A model generated the notes under the pieces. It was given only the letters and a program-made list of their open reading frames with translations, did no database searches and had not been told where the DNA came from. The position numbers were made by a program, and so were the translations under genes. A DNA stretch of 64,000 nucleotides. It comes from Runella aurantiaca. GTDB taxonomy: Bacteria > Bacteroidota > Bacteroidia > Cytophagales > Spirosomataceae. The stretch lies in NCBI RefSeq assembly GCF_003339505.1, contig NZ_QPIW01000018.1, forward strand, positions 1 to 64,000, read 5' to 3'. Positions 36,508 through 45,934 of this stretch are shown here, in pieces (position 1 is the first letter of the stretch; each line of letters starts with the position of its first letter).

Positions 36508-38016
36508 ATGTTTACGGAAAAAGATTATCAGCAAATTGCCAAACAAGGCATTCCAATCGAAACTATTCAACAACAAATCAGTCATTTTGTCAACGGTTTT
36601 CCGTATCTCAAGGTGCTCAAAGCCGCAACCGTAGGGGATGGAATTGTACGGGTCGAAGAAAACGAATTGGAGGCATTGGTCAAGGCTTTTGACGCTCAGG
36701 CTGACCAAGTGTCTTTGTTGAAATTTGTCCCCGCTTCGGGCGCCGCTACGCGTATGTTTAAGGCGCTGTTTGCGTTCAAGGATGAAGGCAAAAGCGATAA
36801 ATCCATCGTTGAGTTTAGCGAACGCTTGCGCGATTTTGCCTTTTTTGAAGACCTCCAAACCATCATGACCACCGAGGGTGGAGCCATTGAAGCCGATATG
36901 GCCGCGGGAGAATTTCGGAAGATTGCGGATTATCTCCTCACGGGTAAGGGGCTGGATTACGGAAACTTACCCAAAGGACTCCTGAAGTTTCATGCCTATC
37001 CCGACGGGGCCCGTACGCCCGTAGAAGAGCATTTGATTGAAGGTACAAACTATGCAAATTCGGGAGGTAAAGTACGCATCCATTTTACCGTTTCGCCCGA
37101 ACACCGGAGCCGTTTTGAAGCCTTGATTGATGCCGTAAAACCGCTTTATGAAGATAAGTTTGGGGTGGTTTACGATATTAGTTTCTCAGAACAAAAACCG
37201 TCGACAGATACTATTTCGGTCAACTTAGACAATACGCCTTTCCGCAATGCCGATGGCAGCTTGTTGTTCCGTCCCGCTGGGCATGGGGCGTTGTTGGCCA
37301 ACCTCGACGAGCAAGACGGTGACGTGGTCTTTATCAAAAATATTGACAACGTGGTTCCTGATAGTCTGAAAGAAACCACCTTTACGTACAAGAAAGTGCT
37401 GGGGGCGTTATTGCTGAACTACCGTCAACAAGGTTTTGATTTTCAGAAGCGAATCGAAAACGGAGAAACCAGCGATGCCCTGCTGGAAGAGTTGACCCAC
37501 TATTTTGAAAAAACCTTGTTTACATTACCTCCCGCAGGATTTGAAGCGTCTTCTTCGGCGGAGAAATTAGCCTATTTCCAACAAAAACTGGATCGTCCAT
37601 TCCGTCTTTGCGGCATGGTACAAAACGTGGGAGAACCTGGCGGCGGGCCGTTTTGGGCGAGCAACCCCGACGGAACAACGTCGCTCCAAGTGGTTGAGTC
37701 AGCGCAGATTGACATGACAGATGCGGCCCAAAAAGCCCTGTTTGATACGGCTACTCACTTCAATCCCGTCGATTTGGTGTGCTCCTTGAGAGGCTACAAA
37801 GGCAAGAAATTTGAATTGATGAAATATGTAGACATCAATACGGGATTCATCACCCAAAAATCAAAAGACGGTAAAGACCTCAAAGCGCAGGAGTTGCCGG
37901 GATTGTGGAACGGCTCCATGTCTGATTGGAACACGGTATTTGTAGAAGTACCTTTGATTACGTTCAATCCCGTAAAAACCGTCAATGACTTGCTCCGCAA
38001 AGAGCACCAGTCATAG
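36508..38016 (+). CDS. DUF4301 family protein
   Basis: A 502-residue cytoplasmic protein with no signal peptide or membrane segment. It matches my memory of the DUF4301 family, which is largely restricted to Bacteroidota and has no proven function. A notable early motif is KFVPASGAATRMFK (about residues 73-86), reminiscent of the Gly-rich nucleotide loop of sugar nucleotidyltransferases. Later it has FRPAGHGALLANL, which also recalls that superfamily (UDP-sugar pyrophosphorylase type), and a Gly-rich GEPGGGPFW. A nucleotidyltransferase-like fold is therefore plausible but unproven. It is a single gene closed by a strong hairpin. Confidence 0.75.
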   Translation: MFTEKDYQQIAKQGIPIETIQQQISHFVNGFPYLKVLKAATVGDGIVRVEENELEALVKAFDAQADQVSLLKFVPASGAATRMFKALFAFKDEGKSDKSIVEFSERLRDFAFFEDLQTIMTTEGGAIEADMAAGEFRKIADYLLTGKGLDYGNLPKGLLKFHAYPDGARTPVEEHLIEGTNYANSGGKVRIHFTVSPEHRSRFEALIDAVKPLYEDKFGVVYDISFSEQKPSTDTISVNLDNTPFRNADGSLLFRPAGHGALLANLDEQDGDVVFIKNIDNVVPDSLKETTFTYKKVLGALLLNYRQQGFDFQKRIENGETSDALLEELTHYFEKTLFTLPPAGFEASSSAEKLAYFQQKLDRPFRLCGMVQNVGEPGGGPFWASNPDGTTSLQVVESAQIDMTDAAQKALFDTATHFNPVDLVCSLRGYKGKKFELMKYVDINTGFITQKSKDGKDLKAQELPGLWNGSMSDWNTVFVEVPLITFNPVKTVNDLLRKEHQS

Positions 38017-38025
38017 GGGGTGTTA

Positions 38026-38085
38026 GAGAGGTTAAAGGTTAAGGTGTCTAAATTCAAAATAAAATCCAAAAACCTTTAACCTCTC
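38026..38085. terminator. large perfect hairpin between convergent genes
   Basis: A 15-bp perfect stem (GAGAGGTTAAAGGTT, 38026-38040, with AACCTTTAACCTCTC, 38071-38085) and a 30-nt loop. It sits between the DUF4301 gene and the convergent Ig-repeat gene, so it probably separates their transcripts. Confidence 0.55.
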
Positions 38086-38103
38086 ACTCTATGATTCATT
38101 TAC

Positions 38104-40590
38104 TTATTCCTTTACCATTTTTGTACTGAACCAGCGGTCGTTTATTTTTATCTTGATAAAATAAACTCCAGCGGGAAAAGAATGAGTGTCCACGGTTTCT
38201 TCATACGTGGGGCGAGATTCCCAACGATTACTTTTTAAAATTCTTCCCTGATTATCCACCAATTGCCATTCGGTTACGACCGTATTAGAGATGCTGATGC
38301 TCAGTTGTTTGGATATAGGATTAGGGAAAAAATTGATGCCGCTTTTGGTGAGGTCAGCGATGCTGGTGATAATCACGTTGGCAAACGCACTTCCCGAAAC
38401 ATTCCCCGTACCGCAGGTATTGCTCACCGATTTGAGGGTGTAAGTGGTGGGCAATTGCGGAGCAACGGTCAGCAACGCTGGGCTGATAGCAGTGGTGCCG
38501 GTGGTATTGTCTGATAAAGTGTACGTCCACGGGCCATCACCACTAAACTGAATGACCAGAAAAACATCTTCTCCCGGCTTGAGTGGTGTGGTGCCACCAC
38601 CGCTCAAAACCGCTCCGGGACGCCGCCCCAAAAAGAAAGCATTGGTAGGTACCAAGGTGATGGCCGAACCTCCCGTGGCAATTACCCTGATGCGATAGCT
38701 ACCGCCTACGGGTGTAGTGGCAGGGATAGAAGCAATGATTGGGCTTTGTGTGCCTGTGCCGATCAGCACTGGGTTGGTAAATGCGCCCACGCTGTCAGAA
38801 AGTTGCACCTGAAAACTGGTCGTGCCCGACAATACGCCGCCAACCGTAAATTTTATTTCGACGTCTTTTCCCGAACAGATGGCAGTACTTGGATTTTCGG
38901 TCAGCAAACGGGGAATAACGGTGACGGGCGCACTGCCTGATGTAGTGCCTTCCCCACACAGGTTTCGTACCGAGCTTACCACATAGGTTGCGGTTTGGGT
39001 GGGTGTGATATTGACCGTAAAAGGTGTTTGGGTTGCGGTGGCAGTGCTGCCATCAGAAAGGGTAAATGTCCAAGGGCTTTCACCCGTAAAATTGAGCGTG
39101 AGCGAGGCCATTTCTCCGAAATTAACGGTTGAACTGCCGCTCAAAGCGGCAGTAGGGCGCGCTCGAATCGTGAAGACTGGGCTATTGATAGACGAGGCGG
39201 CTGCACTAGCCACTACGCGCAAACGGTATCCGGTGCCTGCCACAACGTTGGTGGGAATGCTGACGGTGATGGGGCTGCCCGCTCCCGAAGCTAAAACGCG
39301 CGGGGTGGCAAAACTCCCGGCTACGTCCGAAAGCTGTACGGTGTAGGTAACTGGTGTGGTGAACGTTCCCGTTACCAAAAAAGGAAGACTTATGTTGGTG
39401 CCGACACAAACCCCACCCAAAGCGACATCTGCCACGCTGATTTTAGGTACTACCGTGACAGTAGCAGTTCCTGAAACCGTTCCTGCGCCGCAAGCGTTGC
39501 TGACCGACACCAAGCTGTAATTTGTGGTTACGGTGGGATTAACAACGAGTTTCGTGGGATTAGTGGAAGTTGTCGTTGCGGAGCCAGAGGCAAGTTGGTA
39601 GGTCCAAGGTGCATCACCCGTAAACGCAATGCTTAAACTTGTGGTATCTCCTATACCCACAGCGGCGGTTCCACTGAGGGTCGCGGTTGGTAAGGGTTTG
39701 ACCGTAAACGCGTTGCTGCTGACATACGTAGCCACCGAACTCGCAATAACGCGAACCTGATAATTCCCGGCAGCCAAGTTGGTGGGTAGGGTTACGTTCA
39801 AAGGACTGGTAGTGCCTGAGCCGAGGGTGGTGGGCGCGAGAAAACTTCCTGCGGCGTTAGAAAGTTGAGCGGTATACGTGACCCCAGGGCTAGCAAAAGT
39901 GCCCGTAACGGTAAAAGGGACCGTTACGGCAGCACCTGCGCACAAACTTGTGGCGGTAAAATCTGTGGTAATGCGCGGAAAAACCGTAACTCGTGCGCTG
40001 CCAGATACGGTGCCAGGGCCACAAATATTGGTGACGGATTGCAGCGCGTAGGTGGTTGAAACCGTGGGTTGTACCAATCCTTTGAGTGGATTGAGCGAGG
40101 TGGTTGCCGTGTTGGTATTGGTAAAGGTATACGTCCAGGGGCCGTTACCTGTAAATGCAATAGAAAGTTGGGCCGTACCGCCAACATTGATACTTGTATC
40201 ACCGCTCAAAAAAGCGGTCGGTGGTTTGAGCATCATAAAAACCGCCGAGGGGGTGTAGTTTACGCCTGTTGTGTCGGTAATCACGCGCAGACGATAGTCT
40301 CCGCTTAAAGTACTTGCGGGGAGTGTTACCTGAATGGGACTTCTGTTACCAGTGCCTATGGAGGTTAAGTTGGTAAATGTACCAGCCGCGTTGGAAAGCT
40401 GGACAATAAATAGCCGATTGGTCGTGGTCAGGTTGGATGTTACAAACGACACGGGTAGGGTAGCGCCCGCGCAGGCCGTACCTCCACTTACGTTGTTGGT
40501 GACAATGGTGGGCAGCTGAGCAAAAAGGGCGTTTTTTACCAAAACTAAAAGCAAAATCAGTACTAACTCAACACGTATAGACAATCTCAT
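38104..40590 (-). CDS. secreted Ig-like repeat protein with T9SS sorting tail
   Basis: An 828-residue secreted protein with no enzymatic domain. After a signal peptide (1-25) it consists of four tandem modules of about 178 residues (starting near residues 27, 205, 384 and 561) and a type A T9SS sorting domain of about 75 residues, from FFPNPISK. Each module has two parts: an N-terminal half with a Cys-x-Gly, YTAQLS, GSG and a YRxRV strand, and a C-terminal half with LSG, FTG-x-x-PWTY, and a conserved N-x-CG-x-G-x-x-SG signature. The same module occurs in the other T9SS cargo of this window. It is probably a cell-surface or adhesive protein. The start at 40590 is set by the signal peptide. Confidence 0.85.
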   Translation of the reverse strand: MRLSIRVELVLILLLVLVKNALFAQLPTIVTNNVSGGTACAGATLPVSFVTSNLTTTNRLFIVQLSNAAGTFTNLTSIGTGNRSPIQVTLPASTLSGDYRLRVITDTTGVNYTPSAVFMMLKPPTAFLSGDTSINVGGTAQLSIAFTGNGPWTYTFTNTNTATTSLNPLKGLVQPTVSTTYALQSVTNICGPGTVSGSARVTVFPRITTDFTATSLCAGAAVTVPFTVTGTFASPGVTYTAQLSNAAGSFLAPTTLGSGTTSPLNVTLPTNLAAGNYQVRVIASSVATYVSSNAFTVKPLPTATLSGTAAVGIGDTTSLSIAFTGDAPWTYQLASGSATTTSTNPTKLVVNPTVTTNYSLVSVSNACGAGTVSGTATVTVVPKISVADVALGGVCVGTNISLPFLVTGTFTTPVTYTVQLSDVAGSFATPRVLASGAGSPITVSIPTNVVAGTGYRLRVVASAAASSINSPVFTIRARPTAALSGSSTVNFGEMASLTLNFTGESPWTFTLSDGSTATATQTPFTVNITPTQTATYVVSSVRNLCGEGTTSGSAPVTVIPRLLTENPSTAICSGKDVEIKFTVGGVLSGTTSFQVQLSDSVGAFTNPVLIGTGTQSPIIASIPATTPVGGSYRIRVIATGGSAITLVPTNAFFLGRRPGAVLSGGGTTPLKPGEDVFLVIQFSGDGPWTYTLSDNTTGTTAISPALLTVAPQLPTTYTLKSVSNTCGTGNVSGSAFANVIITSIADLTKSGINFFPNPISKQLSISISNTVVTEWQLVDNQGRILKSNRWESRPTYEETVDTHSFPAGVYFIKIKINDRWFSTKMVKE
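38400..40512 (-). repeat. four tandem Ig-like modules, about 530-bp period
   Basis: Unit starts are near 40512, 39975, 39440 and 38910 on the minus strand. Each encodes the two-part sandwich with NxCGxG near its end. The DNA is strongly diverged between units. Confidence 0.8.
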
Positions 40591-40684
40591 AAAACGTTTT
40601 CCGTTAAATGTTATTCGCTCGGTATAACTCCTTAAAAAGAGGATATTATCCTTCGGACATTCAAACTGCATTTTTTCCTGCTGA

Positions 40685-40692
40685 CAAAGATA
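40685..40692 (-). promoter_or_regulatory. -7 promoter element upstream of the Ig-repeat gene
   Basis: TATCTTTG on the minus strand, an exact TAnnTTTG match, 95 bp upstream of the chosen start. It lies in the divergent spacer shared with the GldA-like gene, whose own near-match is TATTTTCG at 40716-40723 on the plus strand. Confidence 0.5.
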
Positions 40693-40741
40693 CAAGACCC
40701 TACGCGAGAATTTTGTATTTTCGCCCCAATTCTAGAAAATC

Positions 40742-41452
40742 ATGTCCATTCGGATTCAACATTTAACCAAAGTATACGGCAGTCAGAAGGCCGTCAATGA
40801 CGTAAGTTTTGACGTTAGTCGTGGCGAAATCGTCGGATTTTTGGGGCCAAACGGGGCTGGAAAATCAACGACGATGAAAATCACAACCTGTTATCTATCC
40901 GCTACGAGCGGTCAGGTGGAAGTCAATGGTTTTGACGTGACGCAACATTCTATGGATGTACGCCGGAGTATCGGGTATTTGCCAGAACACAACCCGCTTT
41001 ATACCGACATGTACATCAAGGAGTTTTTGCGATTTGTGGGTGCTTTATACCATTTAAAAGGCGAAACCCTGACGAAGCGGGTGAGCCAAATGATTGAAAT
41101 CTGTGGGTTAGAGGTTGAACAACGAAAAAAAATAGGCCAACTTTCTAAGGGCTATCGTCAACGCGTCGGACTTGCGCAGGCGTTGATTCATAACCCACCC
41201 GTATTGATTTTGGATGAAGCCACGACGGGCTTGGACCCCAATCAATTGGTAGAAATTCGCAACTTGATTAAAACCGTTGGCAAAGAAAAAACGGTTTTGT
41301 TCTCCTCTCATATCATGCAGGAAGTAGAAGCGATTTGTGACCGAGTCGTGATTATCAACCGCGGGCAGGTAGTAGCCGACCGCTCTCTGAAAGACTTGCA
41401 AAACGAAGGTAAGCCGTTAGAAGTGGTTTTCCGGGAGCTTACCATGCAATAG
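40742..41452 (+). CDS. gldA: GldA-like ABC transporter ATP-binding protein
   Basis: A 236-residue ATPase subunit of an ABC exporter. Walker A is GPNGAGKST (about 37-45), the signature is LSKGYRQR (about 134-141), and Walker B is LILDEAT, then GLDPNQ and the H-loop SSHIMQEVE. The sequence, including the KGYRQRVGLAQAL block and LDPNQLVEIRNLI, resembles the gliding-associated ATPase GldA, but that protein is usually about 300 residues; this one lacks the C-terminal 60. No GldF or GldG permease gene is next to it, so the partner is unknown. Naming as gldA is provisional. Confidence 0.72.
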   Translation: MSIRIQHLTKVYGSQKAVNDVSFDVSRGEIVGFLGPNGAGKSTTMKITTCYLSATSGQVEVNGFDVTQHSMDVRRSIGYLPEHNPLYTDMYIKEFLRFVGALYHLKGETLTKRVSQMIEICGLEVEQRKKIGQLSKGYRQRVGLAQALIHNPPVLILDEATTGLDPNQLVEIRNLIKTVGKEKTVLFSSHIMQEVEAICDRVVIINRGQVVADRSLKDLQNEGKPLEVVFRELTMQ

Positions 41453-41535
41453 TCGACCTTTATTCTTCGTTTTGAAACATAATTTTCGATTTTGACGTAA
41501 TAGTAACAGAAGCGTATTTATTTGAAAAGACAACC

Positions 41536-42195
41536 ATGAGAAAGACTTATTTAATGCTCGCATTTGGTGTGTTGTTGACCTATTCGGCAACGGCCCAAAG
41601 TACGGCTAATCCTGATGCACCCCCGCCGCCCGTTCGTCAGAATGAAGGCCCCATCAAGGTGCTAGACGCGCCCCCCCGTAAAAGCGAAGACCCCCAACGC
41701 CCCCCTTCGGCACTTGATAAAATCCGTTTGGGAGGCAGTATCGGCCCGCTGTCGTTTGGTACTTTTACGAGTATCGGAGTTTCACCAATAGCGGGCTATC
41801 AAGTAACCGAACGTTTGTCTTTGGGAGGCGGGCTTAGCTATACTTATTCAAGTTATAAAAATCCATATACGAGGGTTAAAACTAACTCAAATAACTATGG
41901 TGGCCGTTTTTTTGGAATGTTCAATATATTTGAAAGCATTAATTTAAATGCTGAATATGAATCATTAAATGTAGAATATCCTGATTTTACCTCCCAAATT
42001 TACAGAAGAACTTGGCTGAATTCAGCAATGGTGGGAGCCTCTTATTCTACACCCATCGGTGGTAGATTTGTCAGGGCCTTTAACCTGATTGTTTTGTATA
42101 ATTTAAGTTATAATAACTTGGTAAATCCAAGCGACCGAACTCAAAACATCTACCCAACATCTAGTCCGCTGGTGATTAGGGCGGTGTTGTTTTAG
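41536..42195 (+). CDS. outer-membrane beta-barrel protein, hypothetical
   Basis: A 219-residue exported protein with a signal peptide (1-20), a proline-rich linker (about 28-63, with APPPPVRQ and APPRKSEDPQ), and a barrel-like domain with alternating strands to the end (last residues AVLF). No enzyme or receptor motif is visible. The codon and base use changes within the gene: the linker and first strand are GC-rich, while the region from about 41880 to 42130 is about 25-33% GC. It follows the GldA-like gene by 83 bp on the same strand and is closed by a strong terminator. Confidence 0.7.
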   Translation: MRKTYLMLAFGVLLTYSATAQSTANPDAPPPPVRQNEGPIKVLDAPPRKSEDPQRPPSALDKIRLGGSIGPLSFGTFTSIGVSPIAGYQVTERLSLGGGLSYTYSSYKNPYTRVKTNSNNYGGRFFGMFNIFESINLNAEYESLNVEYPDFTSQIYRRTWLNSAMVGASYSTPIGGRFVRAFNLIVLYNLSYNNLVNPSDRTQNIYPTSSPLVIRAVLF

Positions 42196-42208
42196 ACCTC
42201 AAAAGGAT

Positions 42209-42257
42209 TATAAACCAAAAGCGCCTTACTGAGCAAGTAAGGCGCTTTTGGTTTATA
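42209..42257. terminator. perfect 22-bp bidirectional terminator
   Basis: A perfect 22-bp stem (42209-42230 with 42236-42257) with a 5-nt loop, GC-rich in the middle and flanked by A/T tracts. It separates the convergent barrel-protein gene and ribBA. Confidence 0.88.
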
Positions 42258-42269
42258 AAAAACAGGATA

Positions 42270-43520
42270 TTATTCTTCTTTGACGGTCGTGAACTGCGTC
42301 AGGCGGTGGCCCATTTTGTTGTATTTGGTCCGAAGATAATCTTCATTGTGGGGGTTGGCGGCCATTTCGATTTGAATATTGTCGACAATTTCGAGCCCGT
42401 ATCCCATCAATCCAACGCGCTTTTTGGGATTGTTTGAAATGAGGTTGATTTTGGTGAGGCCCAAATCCCGCAAAATCTGCGCTCCGACGCCATAGTCGCG
42501 CTCATCCATCTTGAACCCTAATGCAAGATTGGCTTCCACCGTATCCAAACCGTTTTCTTGTAATTTGTAGGCTTTCAGTTTGTTGATTAAACCAATACCA
42601 CGGCCTTCTTGGTTCATGTACAAAACCACCCCTTTTCCAGCACGTTCGACCATTTGCATGGCGGCGTGGAGTTGAGGGCCGCAATCGCAGCGGCATGAAC
42701 CGAAAATGTCGCCCGTGGCGCAGGAAGAATGGACGCGTACCATCACGGTTTCGTCTTTTTCCCACGAACCTTTGATCAACGCCAAGTGGAGTTCGTCGGT
42801 GTTTAACTGGCGGTACGCAATCATGTCAAAATGGCCCCATTCGGTAGGCATGTCGACCGCTATTTCGCGTTTTATGAGTGACTCGGTGCGGAGACGATAG
42901 GCAATCAAGTCTTTGATAGACACCAACTTCATTCCGAATTTGTCGGCCAAAATCCGCAATTGTGGCAAACGGGCCATGGTGCCGTCTTCGTTCAGGATTT
43001 CGATGAGCACCCCTGCTGGTTTTAACCCTGCCAGTTTGGCAAAGTCAATGGTGGCTTCGGTATGACCAGTACGGCGCAATACTCCTCCTGGCATAGCCCG
43101 AAGCGGGAAAATATGTCCCGGACGGCCCAATTCTTCGGGTTTTGTTTCAGGATTTACCAGCGCCTGAATGGTTTTGGCGCGGTCGGAAGCGGAGATGCCA
43201 GTGGTGCAGCCGTAGCCCAACAGGTCTACAGAAACCGTAAACGGCGTTTCGTGGGTGGAGGTATTATCACCCACCATCATTTTAAGGCCCAATTCTTCGC
43301 AGCGCTCTACGGTGAGTGGGGCGCACATCAACCCACGTCCTTCGCGGACCATAAAATTCACCATTTCAGGGGTAATTTTTTCGGCAGCACAGACAAAGTC
43401 CCCTTCATTTTCCCGATCTTCGTCGTCTACGACAATGATGATTTTCCCATCCCTAATATCGGCAATGGCATCTTCAATTCTATCAAGTTGTATGGAATTG
43501 GTATTATTATTGCTATCCAT
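42270..43520 (-). CDS. ribBA: bifunctional 3,4-dihydroxy-2-butanone-4-phosphate synthase / GTP cyclohydrolase II
   Basis: A 416-residue fusion enzyme that makes both precursors of riboflavin. The RibB domain fills residues 1 to about 210 with the acidic motif [11 protein letters not shown] and the region GHTEATIDF. The RibA domain (about 215-410) has the zinc-binding cysteines in [17 protein letters not shown] and the catalytic EGRGIGL. Both active sites look intact. It stands alone, without other rib genes nearby, and no FMN riboswitch is visible in the 149-bp upstream spacer. A good -7 box is at 43624-43631. Confidence 0.97.
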   Translation of the reverse strand: MDSNNNTNSIQLDRIEDAIADIRDGKIIIVVDDEDRENEGDFVCAAEKITPEMVNFMVREGRGLMCAPLTVERCEELGLKMMVGDNTSTHETPFTVSVDLLGYGCTTGISASDRAKTIQALVNPETKPEELGRPGHIFPLRAMPGGVLRRTGHTEATIDFAKLAGLKPAGVLIEILNEDGTMARLPQLRILADKFGMKLVSIKDLIAYRLRTESLIKREIAVDMPTEWGHFDMIAYRQLNTDELHLALIKGSWEKDETVMVRVHSSCATGDIFGSCRCDCGPQLHAAMQMVERAGKGVVLYMNQEGRGIGLINKLKAYKLQENGLDTVEANLALGFKMDERDYGVGAQILRDLGLTKINLISNNPKKRVGLMGYGLEIVDNIQIEMAANPHNEDYLRTKYNKMGHRLTQFTTVKEE

Positions 43521-43623
43521 GTATCAAGTAAAAAATAGTTTGTCAAAAATTACGTTTTATGCTTAGTTACCCGCTTGAGCTGGCTCATTGTGAGCATGGT
43601 TGTGCAGTTAAAACAACTGTGGG

Positions 43624-43631
43624 CAAAGATA
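43624..43631 (-). promoter_or_regulatory. -7 promoter element of ribBA
   Basis: TATCTTTG on the minus strand, exact TAnnTTTG, about 104 bp upstream of the ATG. No clear -33 partner is visible. Confidence 0.45.
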
Positions 43632-43669
43632 CGTTCTTTGAACGGAACGAAAGAAGAATAACCAAATCT

Positions 43670-45607
43670 ATGAGAATCTATCTTTTACTTGCTTTACTGG
43701 TACTTTCAATTGGAGGTTCTTACGCTCAAGTTGATTTGTGTTTAAATCCCCCTGCTCAACCTGGCTTTAATATTGTAGGTCCTGCGGTCGGATGTACTCC
43801 TTTTGAAGTAAAAGTTGAAAAAACGGTAGGCGAAAACTATATCTATGTTTATGATTACAAGGGTGGAACTATCCCCCAAAGTATAGCACGTGGAGATACT
43901 ACAAAAGCCACGACTTTTAAATATACTAAACCCGGAACCTATAAAATTTTACAATATGGCAGCAACGGAGCCGGGTCAATCACTTGCAAAACAGTAGAAG
44001 TACTTCCTCCACCAAACTATACTGCTAAAGCATGCAGTAATCGGAAGGTCGAAGTGATTATTCCAAAAGACAGCACAACTCAACGTTACGATAGTTTTAC
44101 GATTGAGTGGGAAACTGGTGTAAAAGAGACGGTTACCTCAACAGGAACCTATAGCCATGATTACGGAGCAACCACGAATGTGGCCTCGGTATTTGTCACG
44201 GGGGGGATTGGAGTACAATCACTGGGGTGTTCTCTTCCAGCTACGCCTATTGTCCTCAACAGCACAGATTTATCCACCACTTCAATTCGTAGAGTAACCC
44301 TAAACAACGACGGCTCAGTGGCGGTCTTGATTAGAGCCCCTGTGGGAACGACAACAGCGGTGCAGGCAAGTCAGAATAACGGAACTTTTACGGGGCTTCC
44401 GGGGCAAATAACCCTCACAAGAGACACGGCAACCATTACGGTCAGAGACGTAAATGCGCTGAAAGACACGTACTGCTTCCGACTGAATACCAACGATGGA
44501 TGTGCCAATAATGCCGCTTTAACGTCCAACGTAGTTTGTGCTACGCCTTTAGAAGTAAAAGCGGAAAACCGTCAGAATGTGGCTGCTTGGAAAGAATATC
44601 CCAACGCCGCCGATTTTCAGAATTATCGTATCACACGTAATCTGGTAAGTTTGGGCGGCGCAAGTTTGCGTACCAATACTACCCAAACCGATGCCAATGT
44701 GACCTGCGGGGAGCAATATTGTTATCAGGTAACGGTCCAATTGGCGGGCGGAGCCGAGTCGGTTTCACCCTCGGTATGTGTCAAGGCTATCTCTACGGAG
44801 TTTCCGTCGGTGGTTCAAAATGCGTTTGTTACGGTAGAAGATGAAGGGAAAATAAACATTTTTTCTACCCCTCCCGCTTCGGGAGCGACCCCTGCTAAAT
44901 TCAAAACGATTTTCTTTCGTACAGAAAACGGCAGCGGAGACTTTAAAGAAATAGTGTCGTTGGATAATGCACTTTCGTACGTTGATAATGCCGTGAATCC
45001 CACCCAACAATCGTATTGCTATAGGATTGCCTACGAGAATTCCTGCGGCAATCGCTCGCAGCCTTCCGATCCTATTTGTTCTATTTATTTGTCTTCAAAA
45101 TCAGGTTCAACGGTCGATTGGACGCCAGAAACGCCATTTTTGGTGCCGGTTAATCGTTATCAACTGGAGATTCTGGACGAGCAGGGGAATCCATACGACC
45201 AAATTCCAGTGGGGGCCAATACCAGCTATTCGCCCAATGTTTCTGACCAGCAGTTGTTTCGGTACCGGATTTTAGGATTTGCGCAGGGTGGAGGTGGCAA
45301 TAGTTACTCCAACTATTACGTATTCAAGAAGAATGCGCTGTTGTTTATTCCTGATGCTTTTTCGCCCAACGGCGACAATGTCAACGATATTTTTGCCCCC
45401 AAAGGTCAATTTGTGGATAAGTCGCGTATGATTGTGTATAACCGCTGGGGACAGGTGCTTTTTGAAACCAGCAACGCGCTCGAAGGCTGGGATGGCACCA
45501 TCAACGGGCAACCAGCCGTAGAGGGAACGTACGTATTTCGGATTGAAATAACCGATTCGTTGGGTGCAAACTTCGTCAAAACAGGAACTGTTTTGCTGGC
45601 ACGCTAG
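43670..45607 (+). CDS. secreted protein with CHU_C (T9SS type B) sorting domain
   Basis: A 645-residue secreted protein. It has a signal peptide (1-19), a PKD-like domain (about 30-125, with YKGGTIPQ and CKTVEV), several Fn3-like sandwiches (about 125-545), and a C-terminal CHU_C domain of about 85 residues: IPDAFSPNGDNVND, then YNRWGQ and GWDGTINGQP, ending in GTVLLAR. CHU_C domains are the type B signal for secretion by T9SS, attaching cargo to or beyond the outer membrane. No catalytic motif is visible, so it is probably a surface structural or adhesive protein. The start at 43670 is set by the signal peptide. Confidence 0.88.
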   Translation: MRIYLLLALLVLSIGGSYAQVDLCLNPPAQPGFNIVGPAVGCTPFEVKVEKTVGENYIYVYDYKGGTIPQSIARGDTTKATTFKYTKPGTYKILQYGSNGAGSITCKTVEVLPPPNYTAKACSNRKVEVIIPKDSTTQRYDSFTIEWETGVKETVTSTGTYSHDYGATTNVASVFVTGGIGVQSLGCSLPATPIVLNSTDLSTTSIRRVTLNNDGSVAVLIRAPVGTTTAVQASQNNGTFTGLPGQITLTRDTATITVRDVNALKDTYCFRLNTNDGCANNAALTSNVVCATPLEVKAENRQNVAAWKEYPNAADFQNYRITRNLVSLGGASLRTNTTQTDANVTCGEQYCYQVTVQLAGGAESVSPSVCVKAISTEFPSVVQNAFVTVEDEGKINIFSTPPASGATPAKFKTIFFRTENGSGDFKEIVSLDNALSYVDNAVNPTQQSYCYRIAYENSCGNRSQPSDPICSIYLSSKSGSTVDWTPETPFLVPVNRYQLEILDEQGNPYDQIPVGANTSYSPNVSDQQLFRYRILGFAQGGGGNSYSNYYVFKKNALLFIPDAFSPNGDNVNDIFAPKGQFVDKSRMIVYNRWGQVLFETSNALEGWDGTINGQPAVEGTYVFRIEITDSLGANFVKTGTVLLAR

Positions 45608-45934
45608 CGTTTTGCGCGGTGATTTTATCCAACGCTACAATGAAGGACTGATGCTCCCTGCAAAATTGAAGCAGTGGAAGTCGTGCTCTGGATTTTTTGT
45701 AAACTTCTCTCTCTATTTCTCTGTACAAATAGGCCAAAGGCCTTTTTGCGGATGGTTATGAACCGCCGATAAATAATTGATTACCTTCAATTCCCAACCT
45801 TTCAACGCACAGGTTTGATCAGCTGTGTCGAAACTAACCATCAGAAAGTGTCTGTGGTGATAAGGTTTTTCGCAACGATGACGCAAAAACTTGCGTATAC
45901 ATCAAAACATACCTGAACACCAATAAACACTACA
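45608..45934. other. 327-bp intergenic region upstream of the CotH operon
   Basis: No gene is visible. A small terminator-like hairpin (AGGCC-AAA-GGCCT, 45731-45743) followed by a T-run may end the CHU_C gene transcript. The rest presumably contains the promoter for the CotH/VTC operon, but I could not find an exact TAnnTTTG box. Confidence 0.5.

Noticed and set aside
43521-43669. FMN riboswitch upstream of ribBA
   Set aside because: The spacer is short and shows no conserved RFN-element helices.
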